From Calamus simplicifolius (taxonomy: Eukaryota; Streptophyta; Magnoliopsida; Arecales; Arecaceae), in the NCBI GenBank assembly GCA_900491605.1, contig UESW01003880.1, positions 1,223,119 through 1,287,118 on the forward strand: a DNA stretch of 64,000 bases, given 5' to 3'. Both the position numbers and the translations under genes were made by a program. Below, piece after piece: positions 1 through 9,989 of this stretch; the first letter of the stretch is position 1; each line of letters opens with the position of its first letter. The notes beneath the pieces are model-generated. The model was not told the DNA's origin, searched no databases, and saw nothing but the letters and a program-made list of their open reading frames with translations.

Positions 1-895
1 CAAGATCATCCTCGCAGATCGGGATCAGGGCTTGGATTGATCGCAACCGTCGGATCATCGCCGATCGGATCAATCGCAATGGTCCGAGATCGATCCTCAC
101 CGATTGGGATCATGGCTTAGATTGATCGCAACATCAGATCATCACGAACGGATCGATCGCAACGGTCCGAGATCGATCATCGCCGATCGGGATCCGGGCT
201 TGGATCGATCGCAACTGTCGGATCGTCACCGATCGGATGGATAGCAATGGTCCGAGATCGATCATCGCCGATCGGGATCACATCTTGGATCTATCGCAAC
301 CATCAGATCATCGCCGAACAGATCGATCGCAACGTCCGAGATCGATCCTCGCCGATCGGGATCAGGGCTTGGATCGATCGCAACTGTCGGATCGTCGCCG
401 ATCGGATTGATCGTAACGGTCCAGATCGATCGTCGTCGATCGAGATCACAGCTTGGATCGATTGCAACCGTCGGATCGTCGCTGAACGGATCGATCGCAA
501 TGGTCCGAGATCGATTGTCGCCGATCGGGATCAGGGCTTGGATCGATCGCACCCATCGGATCATCGCTGATCGGATCGATCGCAACGGTCCAAGATCGAT
601 CCTCACCGATCGGGATTAGGGCTTGGATCGATCGTAACTATCGGATCGATCACAACGGTCCGAGATCGATCCTCGCCGATCGGGATCACATCTTGGATCG
701 ATCGCAACCGTCGGATCATCGCCGAACGGATCAATCGCAACGGTCCGAGATCGATCGTCACCGATCGGGATCAGGGCTTGGATCGATCGCAACCGTCGGA
801 TCGTCGCTGATCGGATCGATCGCAACGATCCGAGTTTGATCCTCGCCGATCGAGATCACGGCTTTGATTGATCGCTACGTCGGATCATTATAAAA
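1..895. repeat. ~84-bp tandem repeat array (about 10.5 units)
   Basis: A GC-rich unit recurs with its CTTGGATCGATCGCAAC landmark near 32, 115, 199, 283, 368, 452, 537, 621, 692, 777 and 862. The spacing is 83-85 bp, except one shortened unit of ~71 bp. Each unit holds several GATCGATC palindromes and copies of CGGTCCGAGATCGATC. Units differ by scattered substitutions, so the array is not freshly amplified. It runs off the left edge of the window. Open frames through it exist on both strands only because the period is close to a multiple of three; I do not consider them genes. It may be a satellite or an internal array of the CACTA-like element to its right. Confidence 0.9.
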
Positions 896-899
896 AATT

Positions 900-2025
900 A
901 ATTTATAACGTTGCGACGCAAGAATTGCGTCGCAACATTTTTTTAAAAAAATAAATTTTATAAAAAATTAAAAATATAACATTGCGACGTAACTTTTTGC
1001 GTCGCAATTATTTTTGGAGAATTTAATTTTTATAAATTTAATTATTAAATTAAAATATTGTGACGCTGTTAAATGCATCACAAATTAATTAAAAAATTAA
1101 TAATTTTAAATAGCGACACATTAGACGCAATAAACTAGAAAATTTTAAAAAAAAAAATTTAACATTGCGACACATGTATTGTGTCGCAATATTTTTTAAA
1201 AAAAATTTATAAATTTTTTTAAAAAAAAACATTGTGATGTAACTTCTTGCATCACTATTATTTTTAGATAAATTAATTTTTATCAAGTTTAATTATGAAA
1301 TAAAAATATTGCGACGCAACTAAATGCGTTGCAAGGTTTTTAAAAAATTTAATTTTGTTAAATAGCGACGCAATAAACCAAAAATTAAAAAAAATTAATT
1401 TTTTACTTAGCGACACAGTAATTACGTCACAAATTTTTTTTAAAAAAATAAATTTTATAAAAAAATTAAAAATAAAACATTGCGACAACTTTTTGCGTCA
1501 TAATTATTTTTAGAGAATTTAATTTTTATGAAATTTAATTATGAAATAAAATATTGCGACGCAGTTAAATGCGTCGCAAATTAATAAAAAATTTAATTTT
1601 TTTAAATAGCGACGAATTAGCGACGCAATAAACCAGAAAATTAAAAAAAATTAATTTTTACGTTGCGATGCATGTATTGCGTCGCAATTATTTTTTAAAA
1701 AAAATTATAAAAAAATTAAAAATAAAACATTGCATGTAACTTCTTGCATCGCTATTATTTTTTGAGAAATTAAATTTTATCAAATTTAATTATGAAATAA
1801 AAATATTGCGACGCATTAGCGATGCATTTTTCAGAAAATAAAAAAATCCCGCCGGATATTGCTGCCAAAATAGCGACGCAATTATTAGCATCGCTATTTT
1901 TCTTAGTAAATAAAAAAAATTGTTAGCGACGGATTAGCGACACAATGTTGCGTCGCTAAGCCTTATTATATTTTTTTAAATAGCGAGGGATTAGCGACGC
2001 AACATTGCGTCGCTAATCCCTAATA
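900..2025. repeat. GCGACGCAA/TTGCGTCGC palindromic repeat zone
   Basis: An AT-rich stretch (poly-A/T runs, ATTTAATTTT) is punctuated every 40-100 bp by GCGACGCAA and its complement TTGCGTCGC, often as facing pairs. A clear case lies at 1990-2016, where TTAGCGACGCAA and TTGCGTCGCTAA form a near-perfect hairpin. Arrays of short inverted motifs in both orientations are the known layout of CACTA subterminal regions, where the transposon's DNA-binding protein docks. Many copies carry CpG transitions (ATGCATCAC, GTGATGTAAC), which fits methylation-driven decay. Confidence 0.7.
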
Positions 2026-2091
2026 TATATATATGCTCTCGCACCCGACCCCCCCCCATGGCCTCTTCTTCTTCCTCTCCCTAAACCCTAG
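2022..2091 (+). promoter_or_regulatory. Possible TATA box and leader with a telo-box-like motif
   Basis: An ATATATATAT run at 2022-2034 lies at the inner edge of the subterminal repeats. It is followed by a pyrimidine-rich leader with CCTAAACCCTA at 2080-2090. TATA plus telo-box is a common arrangement in plant 5' regions, so this may be the transposon's transcription start zone. No open frame of useful length starts here, so the call is tentative. Confidence 0.25.
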
Positions 2092-2199
2092 CGCGTCCCC
2101 TCCTCTGGCTCCCTCCGCCCCCTCCCCCGGCGCAAGCAGCCTACCGGCGGCAACGCCCCCCTAGCGCTCATCACCCCCGGCGGCGTCCCCGAGTTCGCA

Positions 2200-3062
2200 A
2201 GGTGGGCCCCTCCCCCTCTCCCCGCCCTCCCGTTTCTGGCCACGGCCAGCCACCGTGGGGTTTTTCCCCCTCCGGTGGTGGCCTGGCCACGGTGTCCAGG
2301 CCACTGTTAAAAAAAAGAAGTCGGGGTGGGGTTTTTCCCCCACCCCTGACTCCACGGCCACGGCGGCGGCTGTGGCTGTCGTCTCAGGCCACGGCGGCAG
2401 TGGCCAGACGACGGCCACGGCCATGGTGGCCTGGCCACCATGGCCAGGCCACCGTTTAAAAAAAAAGGAAGTCGTCAGGGTGGGGTTTTTTCCCCACCCC
2501 TGACTCCAGGGCCACAGCGGCGGCCGTGGCCGTCGTCTCAGGCCACGGCATGGCAGTGGCCGGAGATGGGCCACGGCCGCCGCTGTGGCCGGCGGTGGCC
2601 TGGCCACGGTGGCTAGGCCATAGTTTAAAAAAAAGGAAGTTGGGGTGGGGTTTTTCCCCCACCCCTGACTCCACGCCACGGCGGCGGCCGTGGCTGTCGT
2701 CTTAGGCCACGGCGCTGTGGCCACGGCCGCCGCCATGGTCGGTGGTGGCCTGGCCACGGTGGCCAGGCCACTGTAAAAAAAAGGAAGTCGGGGTGGAGTT
2801 TTTCCCCCACCCCTGACTCCACGGCCACGGCGGCGGACGTGGCCGTCGTCTCAGGCCACGATGCGGCAGTGGCCGGAGACGACGGGCACGGCCGCCACCG
2901 TGGCCGGCGGTGGCCAGGCCACTATTTAAAAAAAAGGAAGTCGGGGTGGGGTTTTTCCCCCACCCCTGACTCCACGGCCACGACACCATTTTTTTTTTAA
3001 AGAAAGTCAGGTGGGGTTTTTCCCCCACCCCTGAGGCCACGGCGGTGGCCAGGTCACCGTTA
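2200..3062. repeat. GC-rich ~150-bp tandem repeat with hairpin modules
   Basis: The module GGGGTGGGGTTTTTCCCCCACCCC recurs near 2321, 2476, 2643, 2791, 2944 and 3010, so the period is ~150 bp with a shortened last unit. Between copies lie GGCCACGG/CCGTGGCC palindromes (for example GGCCACGGCGGCGGCCGTGGCC) and an A-run followed by GGAAGTCGGGG. The GGGGTTTTTCCCC core is itself self-complementary. The long proline/tryptophan-rich frames on either strand follow the repeat, look nothing like a protein family, and are treated as artefacts. Confidence 0.85.
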
Positions 3063-3867
3063 TTTTAAAAAAAAAAATAGGGGTGGTGTTTATGAAGTCA
3101 ATTTTAGATGAAATATTATAACAATTTGTATGTGATCCAAATCTTGTAATGCATAATTTAAAATCTATTTATTTCTTGAAATAATGTTCATAATATATAT
3201 TATTAAAATGCTTATCATGCAATTTATTTGTTTTTGATAGTTTAGATGATTAAATTTTTAATGATTTTATATTTCTTTATTACCTGTTATATTTTAGCTT
3301 AGCAAATTTTAAATATTTAGTTTTTAAATATTGTCACAATCATTTTCTTAGCAAATTAGAAAAAAAATTTAAATATTCATGTTCTTCAATTGAAAGAAAT
3401 TTGATATAATTCCTCAAATTCTAAACCAACCAATCAAAATAAATTTGATATCATGGACGAAAAATGATATAGCTCATTTAGAACGTTCTAAATTTAATAT
3501 AGGAATATTAAATTTGATATAGCTAGTGAACTCAGAATCAAGTACTGAAAGAATTTATATTGAATGTGATATGAGTTATATGCTATGTCAAGTTCGTTCT
3601 TTGATTTTTCATACTATTTCTCACAGCACTATAACCTTTAAACCCGTTTGAGACTTTGCAAGACTTGCAAAGTCTCAAATTGTCCTAGTGGATAGTTTGA
3701 GATTATTTTTTACGATATGTTTGTCTGCTATTCGTCATCGTTAGTTGAGCTGGCAAATTATATATCCTTCTACGTTCTCCTAGTGTGGCATATAAGCCAC
3801 ACATTTGAGAGAACATATGGGGAATTGCTGCCGAAATTTTAACGTAATCGATGATTGGTTTCATTAT
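3063..3867. other. AT-rich stretch without recognisable gene
   Basis: This is AT-rich DNA between the GC-rich array and the transposase fragment. A short palindrome, GAGACTTTGCAAGACTTGCAAAGTCTC, sits at 3650-3676. The last ~150 bp may hold further, unreadable transposase sequence, because the frame just before 3868 is already broken. Nothing else is supportable. Confidence 0.5.
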
Positions 3868-4314
3868 GATTGGTTTGATCCGACAATTCCTATCGGTAAA
3901 AGGGTTCATAATGACTACAATCTAGTTGAAGTAAACCATCGATGAAGATTGCAGAAATATGAACCATTCATTCTTGCATCCCAAGCTCAGCAAGTGTTTT
4001 ACTGCGGATATCCAAGTTTGTGCAACGACAAGCGAGATTGATGGGCTGTTTCTAAAATTGTACCACGTTCAACAATCATATTAGATGAGAGTTCATCAAG
4101 TCAATCAACTGAGTGCCCCGCATTTCAAGACGATGAGATGGAAATGCATGCAATTGAGGATGACACAAGGGCTCCTGAAACATCACTTAGAGATCAATAT
4201 GGTGATGTCCAAGAAATTGAGGATGCAAATGTTTGGTTTCCTTCCGATGATAATGAAACTGAATCACAGTCTGATACAGCATCGGATGTTGAACCAATTT
4301 CACGAAACAAATGA
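3868..4314 (+). pseudogene. CACTA transposase C-terminal fragment (DUF4216-like)
   Basis: One reading frame of 149 codons ending in TGA at 4312-4314 reads like the C-terminal DUF4216 region of plant En/Spm transposases. It begins DWFDP, has GKRVHNDYNLVEVN, then PFILASQAQQVFYCGYP and a KIVPRS segment, and ends in an acidic tail (DDNETESQSDTASD). It is interrupted by two in-frame TGA codons, one after VNHR and one in the KRD-WAV segment, so it cannot make an intact protein. The catalytic core (Transposase_21-like) is absent from the window. The family reading is from memory of conserved motifs; a profile search would settle it. Confidence 0.7.
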
Positions 4315-4432
4315 CACTGATTAAAGATATAGGTTCATTCAATTTGATTTATTTTTATAAGTGTTTAATTTTTGTATGTTTATTAATTATTCATAATTAT
4401 ATTGCATTGCATTAATCTTTAATATTTACAGT

Positions 4433-4821
4433 ATGACGGACCGAGGTAGATCTACCCCTGACGGACATAGCCCTGATGCGTCACATCCCCTACCAGGCCT
4501 GACGCACGGACTTCCGCCTCTCCAGGCATCGACGCTCACCCTGTATTTTCCTCTACCCGATCAGTACAGACCTCTGAGAGTTCTTCTATGGTCGGTCGCA
4601 CCGTACTTCGATTGGATGCCGATGGGATGTAAGTATATACTAATTGTAACTATATGTTTATGTTTTTAAGTTAATTACTTATTTTAATTAGTTTTTTTAA
4701 TAGCTTTATTGAGCAGCATATTGTATCGAGCCGGATCAGCTCTATATTTCAGAGCCGTGCTGATCCCAGTGGCTACGATTGGCACCATGTATCTATGGCC
4801 AGGAGAGTTTTATTTTTCAGA
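4433..4821 (+). pseudogene. N-terminal fragment of the CACTA second ORF, spliced
   Basis: An ATG at 4433 opens a serine/threonine/proline-rich stretch. The best continuation uses a donor GTAAGT at 4629 and an acceptor TTTTTTAATAG ending at 4703. This gives a 75-bp intron and joins to a segment containing RADPSGYDWHHVS. That segment resembles the start of the En/Spm/Ptta-type second ORF (Transposase_24-like), where an aromatic motif of the form GY.W..V precedes a W/Y-E/D-F-rich core. The frame of the first exon must shift once to match. The ORF is cut at about 4821, where LTR repeats begin. Exons are 4433-4628 and 4704-4821. Confidence 0.45.
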
Positions 4822-5717
4822 GATCCCCCTCCGGTCTCAGGGTGCACAAGCATCGTCTCACCCCGAGACTCCCTCCGGTCTCGGGGTGAGGTCACAGCAT
4901 CTCAACCCCGAGACCCCCCTTCGGTCTCAGGGTGCACAAGCATCACCTCACCCCCGAGACCCCCTCCGGTCTCGGGTGAGGTCACTACATCTCAACCCCG
5001 AGACCCCCCTCCGGTCTCATGGTACACAAGCATCACCTCACCCCTGAGACCCCCTCCGGTCTCGGGGTGAGGTCACTACATCTCAACCTCGAGACCCCCT
5101 TCGGTCTCGGGGTGCGCAAGCATCATCAACATTCAGTGCATGAACCGGCCTTCGAACCAAACGATAACTTTGGGCCACCTGGCGCACCCACATGACCCGT
5201 CGCGCGCTCGTGGCTGCTTGCGGCCATACCTCATAACGGCATATGGTGCATTGCATGTGTCACTGTGCATGACCATGCCCCGTTAAGGAGTACGATTCAC
5301 TACCACTTGCAACTGTGCGGTCATGTCAAGCAACGGCGCACACCAAATGCAACCGCGGCTACTAGACACCTGTAAAGCCATATTGACAGGTAACGCAGGG
5401 TGCCTCCGATGCGTACAGTGATGGTACGACATCAATCTTCTGAAACAGAAGGATGGGACATTCGAACAGGTATAAAAGCACGCGCCCACGTTGTAAGTAG
5501 GATCTTGAACTCTGGTTTTCTAGTTTTCTTCCTACTAGCTGAAACCCTAACTGTATCAGCTCCCTTCTGCTGAGCAGTTCTTGTCTGATCCCAAGTAACT
5601 AACTTGAGCATCGGAGGGTCCCCACCGGAACATCCGGTCTCCGGGACTTTTCTTGCAGGGTCCGAGAGAAGGACATCCGTCTTCCCGACATTTGAAGAAG
5701 GTGACTTGGCATCATCA
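4822..5717 (+). repeat. 5' LTR of Tat element 1, truncated at its 5' end
   Basis: From 4822 the sequence matches the tandem array of the 3' LTR (14727-16231): CCGAGACC-CCCTCC-GGTCTCGG palindromes alternating with GCACAAGCATCA and GAGGTCACTACATCTCAA spacers. From ~5125 to 5717 it matches the unique LTR part, ending ...GGCATCATCA. The first ~65 bp (TGATGTGGCTGATCC...) are absent, and the array is ~300 bp here against ~850 bp in the 3' LTR. The TATA box is TATAAAAG at 5471-5478. Confidence 0.9.
5471..5478 (+). promoter_or_regulatory. LTR TATA box (TATAAAAG), 5' copy
   Basis: TATAAAAG follows GGGACATTCGAACAG in the unique part of the LTR. The same block recurs at 15981-15988 in the 3' LTR and, as TATAAAGG after CTTCGAACAGG, in the LTR of Tat element 2. 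Conservation between the two elements marks it as the U3/R promoter. Confidence 0.75.
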
Positions 5718-5740
5718 GATTGGCACTTCATGTAGGGGGA
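5718..5740 (+). other. Primer binding site of Tat element 1 (degenerate)
   Basis: GATTGGCACTTCATGTAGGG lies directly after the LTR end. At the same position in element 2 is GATTGGCGCGCCAGGAAGGG. The shared ATTGGC start is the usual beginning of a plant Ty3/gypsy PBS; the rest of this copy has diverged. I do not assign a tRNA. Confidence 0.65.
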
Positions 5741-5799
5741 TTGAAGAAAAGTATAACCTCGAACCTGTTACTGACTTCTCCCTCTTAAGCTCTTAAACA

Positions 5800-7340
5800 A
5801 TGGTGATGACTCGTGCACGAGAGGCCACCGTCAGTCATGCTGGGGGGCAGCGTCAAAGGGCTGATCAGCCCGCAGCTGGCCCCTCAGCCCCTCCAACCGA
5901 TGCACCTGCACCAGCACCAGTACAGTAGTTTTAGGAAGATCGGTTTGCTGCTCTTGCCGCGCAAGTTCAATCCTTGGCCACAATGGTCCAAGGCCTGCAA
6001 CATCAGGCGGTGATTGCACGGCAACCAGAACCCCTTCCGTCGGTGCCAGGAGTCCCTCAGCCCAGTTAGCACTCAATTCGGAGGAGGTCTCCAGCCCGAG
6101 AAGCTTGCCCCCGCGCTTCACCTAAGCCTCACCGCCGCGAGGCCTCAAAGCAGCCCCGCTCACCCTCTCGCCGCGTTGGCGCGTCTCCCAAGCGACGACG
6201 TGAGAAGGAGGTGGAGCATCCCCGTCGGCCTCCCCGTCGCCTCTCCTCTTCCTCAGACTCTTCGAGGGAGGGGTCCTTCGATGGCGGGGTAGCCCACCGG
6301 GCGGAGGGAAGACTTGATGAGTACAACCAGCGGTTGGAAGAGCTCAGCCGCCGGATTACCAACCCTCTAGAAATGGACTATGACAGCCGCCCACAACTGT
6401 CTCGCCGCATCATGGAGGAGCCTATCTCCACTCGGTTTTGTCTCCCTCAATTGGACCCTTATGATGGAACCACGGACCCCTGGACCACCTGAGAGTTACA
6501 AGGTCCTTATGCAAGTCCAGGGGGCAACCGATTCGCTCATGTGCATCGCCTTCCCTTCCACCTTGAAGAAAGCTGCCCGAGCCTGGTATTCCCGCCTGCC
6601 GCCGCGAAGTATTGATTCCTTCCATCAGCTGGAGAGGGCCTTCCTGGCCCACTTTGATGCCTACAGGAAGATTCCAAGGGTAGCCGATAGCCTCTTCTCC
6701 GTCAGCAAAAGGGTGGCGAGTCCCTTCGGGACTACGTCGCACGGTTCAAGGAGGCTTCCCTGAAAGTTTACAATCTTGAAGACTCAGTGGCCACTTTGGC
6801 CTTGAAGCGAGGGCTTCACCCGTCTCACTTCGCGTACTGCCTTGATAAGAAGCCACCCGGTTCCTACGCGAGCTCTTGACCCGGGCCCAGAAATACATCG
6901 GGCTGACAAGGCCGACTCCTCCCGACGCGAGGCTAGTGGGAGCGTCTCCAAGAAATCGATCCGACCGGAACCTGTCGAAGCTCACCCCAGAAGACCTGAG
7001 CCTTCCTCACCGGCCAGACAACCATCCCCAAGCCCCTGCACCACCAAGAGATGGATCCTACACCCACTGCTCACCCGATATCGCAGATCTTGCTCAAGAT
7101 TGAAGGGGAGCCTTATCTTCAGTGCCCTCCTCCAATAAACCCGAAGATCCCCGCAACAAGAACCTCTACTGTCGTTATCACCGGGATCACAGCCACGACA
7201 CTGACGACTGTCGCCAGCTAAAAAAGGCCATAGAAGACCTTATCAACGAGGCCACCTGGGAAAGTTCGTCCAGAGGAACAACTCGGGAGCTCCTGGCCCG
7301 TCAGCCCCCCGCCGCCGATGATCGACAATGCTCCAACTGA
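5800..7340 (+). pseudogene. gag of Tat element 1 (frameshifted)
   Basis: The start ATG at 5800 (MVMTRAREA) is chosen because element 2 has the same start in the same context at 31049. Gag forms the retrotransposon particle. The order is a proline/alanine-rich N-terminus, an arginine/serine-rich stretch (~6200-6300), the capsid-like core around 6380-6760 (FCLPQLDPYDGTTDPW, ARAWYSRLPPRSIDSFHQLE, FLAHF), a basic stretch, and a zinc-knuckle-like motif near 7160-7215 ([15 protein letters not shown]), typical of Tat gag. A TAG interrupts early (~5928), a TGA follows TTDPWTT (~6490), and the rest is split among all three frames, so no intact Gag is made. Confidence 0.85.
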
Positions 7341-7840
7341 CAAGACGGTGGCGATGATTTCCTGGGGGGCAGGTGGACCGCCCAAGAGCCCGAGAGAGGA
7401 GGGGGAGTTAGACTCTGTAATCCCTTTTTTTTCTAAAAAGGACTTAGAGGGGGTGGTTAATGAAAATAATGATAGCGTCGTCGTGTCCATGACGATAGCC
7501 AAACACCATGTAAAAAGAATTTTAGTCGATAGCGGGAGCTCGGTGAATGTTTTGAATTATGATGCTTTTGTTCGCATGAGTTTATCATCTGACCTGCTCC
7601 GACCTATCGCCACACCCTTGATGGGGTTCACAGGAGACTCCGTGCAAGTTGAGGGGAGATCACCCTTCCTGTTACAGCTGGCACGGCCCCGCACCAAAGC
7701 ACGGTCCTTATGAGCTTCCTAGTGGTCGGGTGCCCCTTGCCTACAACGCTATCCTCGGAAGGCCCGGGCTCAACCTCTTGGATGTCGTCATCTCTACTAA
7801 GAGGCTCCTCATGAGGTTTCCCACAAAGGAGGGTCGGGGA
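7318..7840 (+). pseudogene. Aspartic protease region of Tat element 1
   Basis: A frame of 131 codons from 7318 carries the catalytic motif LVDSGSS at residues 70-75, preceded by the usual beta-strand (VVSMTIAKHHVKRI) and followed by NVLNYDAF and TPLMGFTGDSV. The second half (MSFLVVGCPLAYNAILGRP-like) continues in another frame at ~7700-7800, so a single frameshift near 7660 breaks the protein. The enzyme would cleave the Gag-Pol polyprotein in the particle. Confidence 0.85.
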
Positions 7841-7841
7841 G

Positions 7842-9400
7842 ATGTGGGGGGAGCGGAACCCGCCCCCACTTTGCTGCCACATGTCTCCAGGTCCACAGGA
7901 GGTGATGCCTGCGTCCGCGCCAGAGGTGTTGGACCCCCGGGACCTGGAGAGGAGAGGAGAACCGGTTGAGCGTCTACTAACCTTTCCTCTCAGGGAGGAC
8001 CCGGCAAGAACGATTCTCATCAGAGCTTCGCTCCCGGAGGAGGCTCGTGATTGGCTCCTCGCTTTCCTACGAGCCAATGATGACATCTTTGCCTGGTCGG
8101 CGTCGGACATGCCAGGCATCCCTAAAGAGGCGATCACCCATCGGCTCAACATCAAGCCTGAGTGCCGACCCATTCGACAAAAGAAGAGAAGTTTTGCCTC
8201 AGATAGATAGAAAGCTATGGACGAAGAGGTACGGAAGCTCTTGGCAACCGGTCATATTCGTGAAGTGCACTACCCCAACTGCTAGCAAATGTTGTGATGG
8301 TGCGTAAGGCCAGTGGTAGCTGGAAGATGTGCGTGGACTTCACCGATCTCAACAAGGCATACCCCAAGGATAGCTTTCCGCTGCCCCAGATTGATCAGCT
8401 AGTGGATGCTACGTCCGGGCACGAGGCTCTTAGCTTCATGGATGCATTTTTGGGGTACAACCAAATAAAGATGGACCCAGCTGATGAAAAGGCCACTTCC
8501 TTTGTCACCGAAAAAGGAATTTACTGCTACAAAGTGATGCCGTTTGGGTTGAAGAATGCCGGGGACTTATCAGAGGTTGATGAATAAGGTCTTTGAGGGC
8601 CAGATTGGGCGCAACATAGAGGTGTATGTAGACGATATGTTGACCAAGAGCGCCCATGCGGCTGACCACGTTGTTGATCTTATGGAAACCTTCAGCAACC
8701 TGCGCCAATACCGGATGAGGCTGAACCCCTATAAGTGTACCTTTGGGGTTGCAGTGGGCAAGTTCCTGGGCTTCATGGTGAATCAGCGGGATCGAAGCCA
8801 ATCCTGACAAGATCCGGGCCATCCTGGATATGAGGCCCCCGACTAACAAAAAAGAGGTGCAGCACTTGACCGGAAGGGTGGTAGCCTTGAGTCGCTTCAT
8901 GTCAAGATCAGCGAGAGGTGCTTGCCCTTCTTTAAGGCGTTGCGCAAGGTTAACGGTTTCGAATGGACAAAGGAGTGCCAGGATGCCTTCGAGGAGTTGA
9001 AGCAATTTCTATCGACTCCCCTGTTACTGTCCAAGCCAAGGAGCGGGGAGAGCTTCTTCTATATCTGGTAGCCTCCCCGAGGCTGTCAGCTCTGTGCTCA
9101 TACGTATGGATGCTGATGTAATGCAGAGGCCAGTCTATTACACCAGTAAGGTGCTTCATGATGCTGAGACCAGATACACCAGAACTGAGAAGATCATCTT
9201 TGCCTTGGTGGTCTTCGCACATCGCTTCCGACCCTATTTCCAAGCTCACCCCATCGTGGTGCTCACGAACCAACCTCTCCGAACTATTCTATCCCATCCT
9301 GACACCTCAGGATGGTTAGCCAAGTGGGCCATTAAGCTGAGCGAGTTTGATCTATCCATCCGGCCAAGGTCTTCCATGAAGTCCCAAGTATTAGTTATTT
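7842..9400 (+). pseudogene. Reverse transcriptase and RNase H of Tat element 1
   Basis: Recognisable blocks are the linker with LLAFLRANDDIFAWSASDMPG (8040-8120), RPIRQKKRSFA, then RT motifs: MCVDFTDLNKAYPKDSFPLP (8330-8395), SFMDAFLGYNQIKM, YCYKVMPFGLKNAG (8525-8565) and the catalytic VYVDDML (8624-8644). LGFMV marks the thumb region. The first RNase H follows at 9094-9390 (PVYYTSKVLHDAETRY, EKIIFALV, LSHPDTSGWLAKWAI). A TAG after KRSFASDR, a frameshift after MPFGLKNAG and further frameshifts near 8800, 8900 and 9070 inactivate it. Motif order and content match Ty3/gypsy pol. Confidence 0.9.
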
Positions 9401-9440
9401 TTTGGTCGAGTGTACCTGGACTGAGGAGGGCTATGAAGAG

Positions 9441-9960
9441 TCACATCCGGAGGTGCGCATGGAGCCACCCTCGGCGGGGGAAGCAAAAGGAGAAGAGTGG
9501 ATCCTATATGTGGATGGAGCGGCTAACTCACAAGGAAGCGGAGCGGGACTTATCCTCGCAAGCCCCGAGGGGGAGGTAGTAGAGTTTGCCCTCCGGTTTC
9601 TGTTCTCAGCTACCAATAACCAGGCGAGTATGAAGCCCTGCTGGCGGGGATGAAACTGGCCAAGGAGCTTGGAGCGGAGCGTCTGAGAGCCTTCATAGAT
9701 TCCCAACTCGTCTCCGGGCAGGTTGCTGGGGAATATGAGGCCAGAGACCCAACCATGTCACGCTACTTAAGCGAGGTGCGGTCCCAGGCCTCTCGGTTCT
9801 CCTACTTTCACGTTAGCTACATTCCCCGGGCGAGAACGCTAGGGTTGATGCATTGTCCCGACTGGCCACCTTGGCCGACGGGACCCTGGGAAGAACGTAT
9901 GTGGAGCACCTGCAGGCCCCAAGCATTGAAGTGGCAGAGGAAGCATTGCCAGTTAAGCAG
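9441..9960 (+). pseudogene. Second (archaeal-type) RNase H of Tat element 1
   Basis: After the first RNase H a second RNase H-like domain begins with ILYVDGAANSQGSGAGLIL (~9500-9560) and continues with MKLAKELGAERLRAFIDSQLVSGQ (~9650-9720). It then has SYFHVSYIPR and the RVDALSRLA-type end at ~9845. The aspartates in VDG and DSQLV and the glutamate of the broken EYEAL segment are the expected metal ligands. A frameshift lies at ~9635 and another at ~9830. A duplicated RNase H of this sort is a lineage marker for Tat/Ogre elements. Confidence 0.85.
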
Positions 9961-9989
9961 GGGCCCACTTGGATGGACATCTATGTATG

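Larger units (their letters stand above)
896..4821 (+). mobile_element. Degenerate CACTA (En/Spm-like) DNA transposon, 3' part replaced by an LTR
   Basis: Three features in order suggest a plant CACTA transposon: a zone of short palindromic subterminal-type repeats (900-2025), a transposase C-terminal fragment (3868-4314), and the beginning of a second serine/proline-rich ORF with an intron (4433-4821). The diagnostic terminal CACTACAAGAA motif was not found, so neither end is defined. The right side stops abruptly inside the second ORF, where the repeat array of a gypsy LTR begins. The left boundary against the 84-bp array is set where the composition changes. The superfamily call is an inference from the protein fragments. 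Confidence 0.6.

Noticed and set aside
247..606. Arginine/isoleucine-rich frames of 65-114 codons on both strands
   Set aside because: They follow the 84-bp repeat; both strands are open and the translations are periodic.
2080..2091. CCTAAACCCTA, possible interstitial telomere repeat
   Set aside because: Only one and a half units; such telo-boxes are common in plant 5' regions.
2161..3040. Proline/alanine-rich frames up to 198 codons
   Set aside because: They are generated by the GC-rich ~150-bp repeat; several frames on both strands are open and no domain is visible.
4822..5130. CRISPR-like regularly spaced palindromic repeats (also at 14790-15640)
   Set aside because: Spacers are themselves repeated, the context is a plant LTR, and no cas genes are present.
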